This document shows, piece after piece, positions 33,554 to 33,579 of a stretch of 33,579 nucleotides of DNA (the first letter of the stretch is position 1; every line of letters starts with the position of its first letter). Under the pieces are notes generated by a model that saw only the letters and a program-made list of their open reading frames with translations, did not search any database and was not told where the DNA came from. Position numbers and translations under genes: made by a program. This DNA is from Myxococcales bacterium (GTDB taxonomy: Bacteria; Myxococcota_A; UBA9042; GCA-2863065), in contig JADMJS010000649.1 in the NCBI GenBank assembly GCA_018780435.1, positions 1 through 33,579 of the forward strand, in the 5' to 3' direction.

Positions 33554-33579
33554 GTGCCCGACTTCAGCCTTTCCGACGT
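33554..33579 (+). CDS. N-terminal fragment of a possible redoxin/peroxiredoxin
   Basis: A GTG at 33554, preceded 5 bases upstream by GAGGAG (33543-33548), opens a frame reading VPDFSLSD before the window ends. PDFSL is the usual beginning of AhpC/TSA-type peroxiredoxins and TlpA-like thioredoxins, but eight residues cannot prove it. The ribosome-binding site makes a genuine gene start likely. Confidence 0.45.

Overview
The window is a compact, GC-rich (roughly two-thirds G+C) bacterial chromosome segment that most resembles Myxococcota (former Deltaproteobacteria). The grounds are the frequent GTG/TTG starts, many 1-8 bp gene overlaps, and several lipoproteins with Asp-rich linkers. Very large surface proteins built from Cys-rich repeats of the CxxDxDCxDGxxCT type, common in that phylum, point the same way. 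This is inference from sequence style; no rRNA or marker phylogeny is possible here. No insertion sequences, phage genes or CRISPR arrays were seen.

Left part (1-9861): the 3' end of clpX is followed by lon, a classic proteostasis pair, then an unrecognised gene. Two tandem paralogous outer-membrane-barrel-like proteins follow on the minus strand, then housekeeping genes: purH (minus) divergent from rph (RNase PH), and hemN. Positions 9862-10110 are non-coding and hold a striking 151-bp interrupted palindrome.

Middle (10111-16213): six plus-strand genes overlap head to tail: a DEAD-box RNA helicase, a small lipoprotein, a class-III PLP aminotransferase, a LuxE-type acyl-protein synthetase, a LuxC-type acyl reductase and a TauE/SafE-type permease. 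LuxE plus LuxC make fatty aldehydes in known systems, and an aminotransferase could convert an aldehyde to an amine. No luciferase gene is present, so this is a candidate acyl-to-aldehyde-to-amine pathway with its own exporter. It is the strongest candidate for an undescribed system here.

Next, converging on that operon, a 1615-residue lipoprotein with about 33 six-cysteine repeats and two C-terminal jelly-roll-like domains is read leftward (16217-21064). A rightward cassette of two alpha/beta hydrolases and a GT1 glycosyltransferase follows (21311-24103), then tRNA-Pro(TGG). A lipoprotein metalloprotease comes next, whose only visible standard start codon that preserves a signal peptide lies inside the tRNA.

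Right part (24242-33579): a minus-strand tat operon encodes TatB with a long Pro/Ala-rich tail and TatC fused to a seventh membrane segment plus a domain of about 315 residues. A second very large lipoprotein combines lamin-tail-like domains with 11 short Cys-rich repeats. A stand-alone HD-GYP protein, a membrane-anchored M48 metalloprotease and the first codons of a possible redoxin gene close the window. Much of the gene content concerns protein export, lipoproteins and the cell surface.
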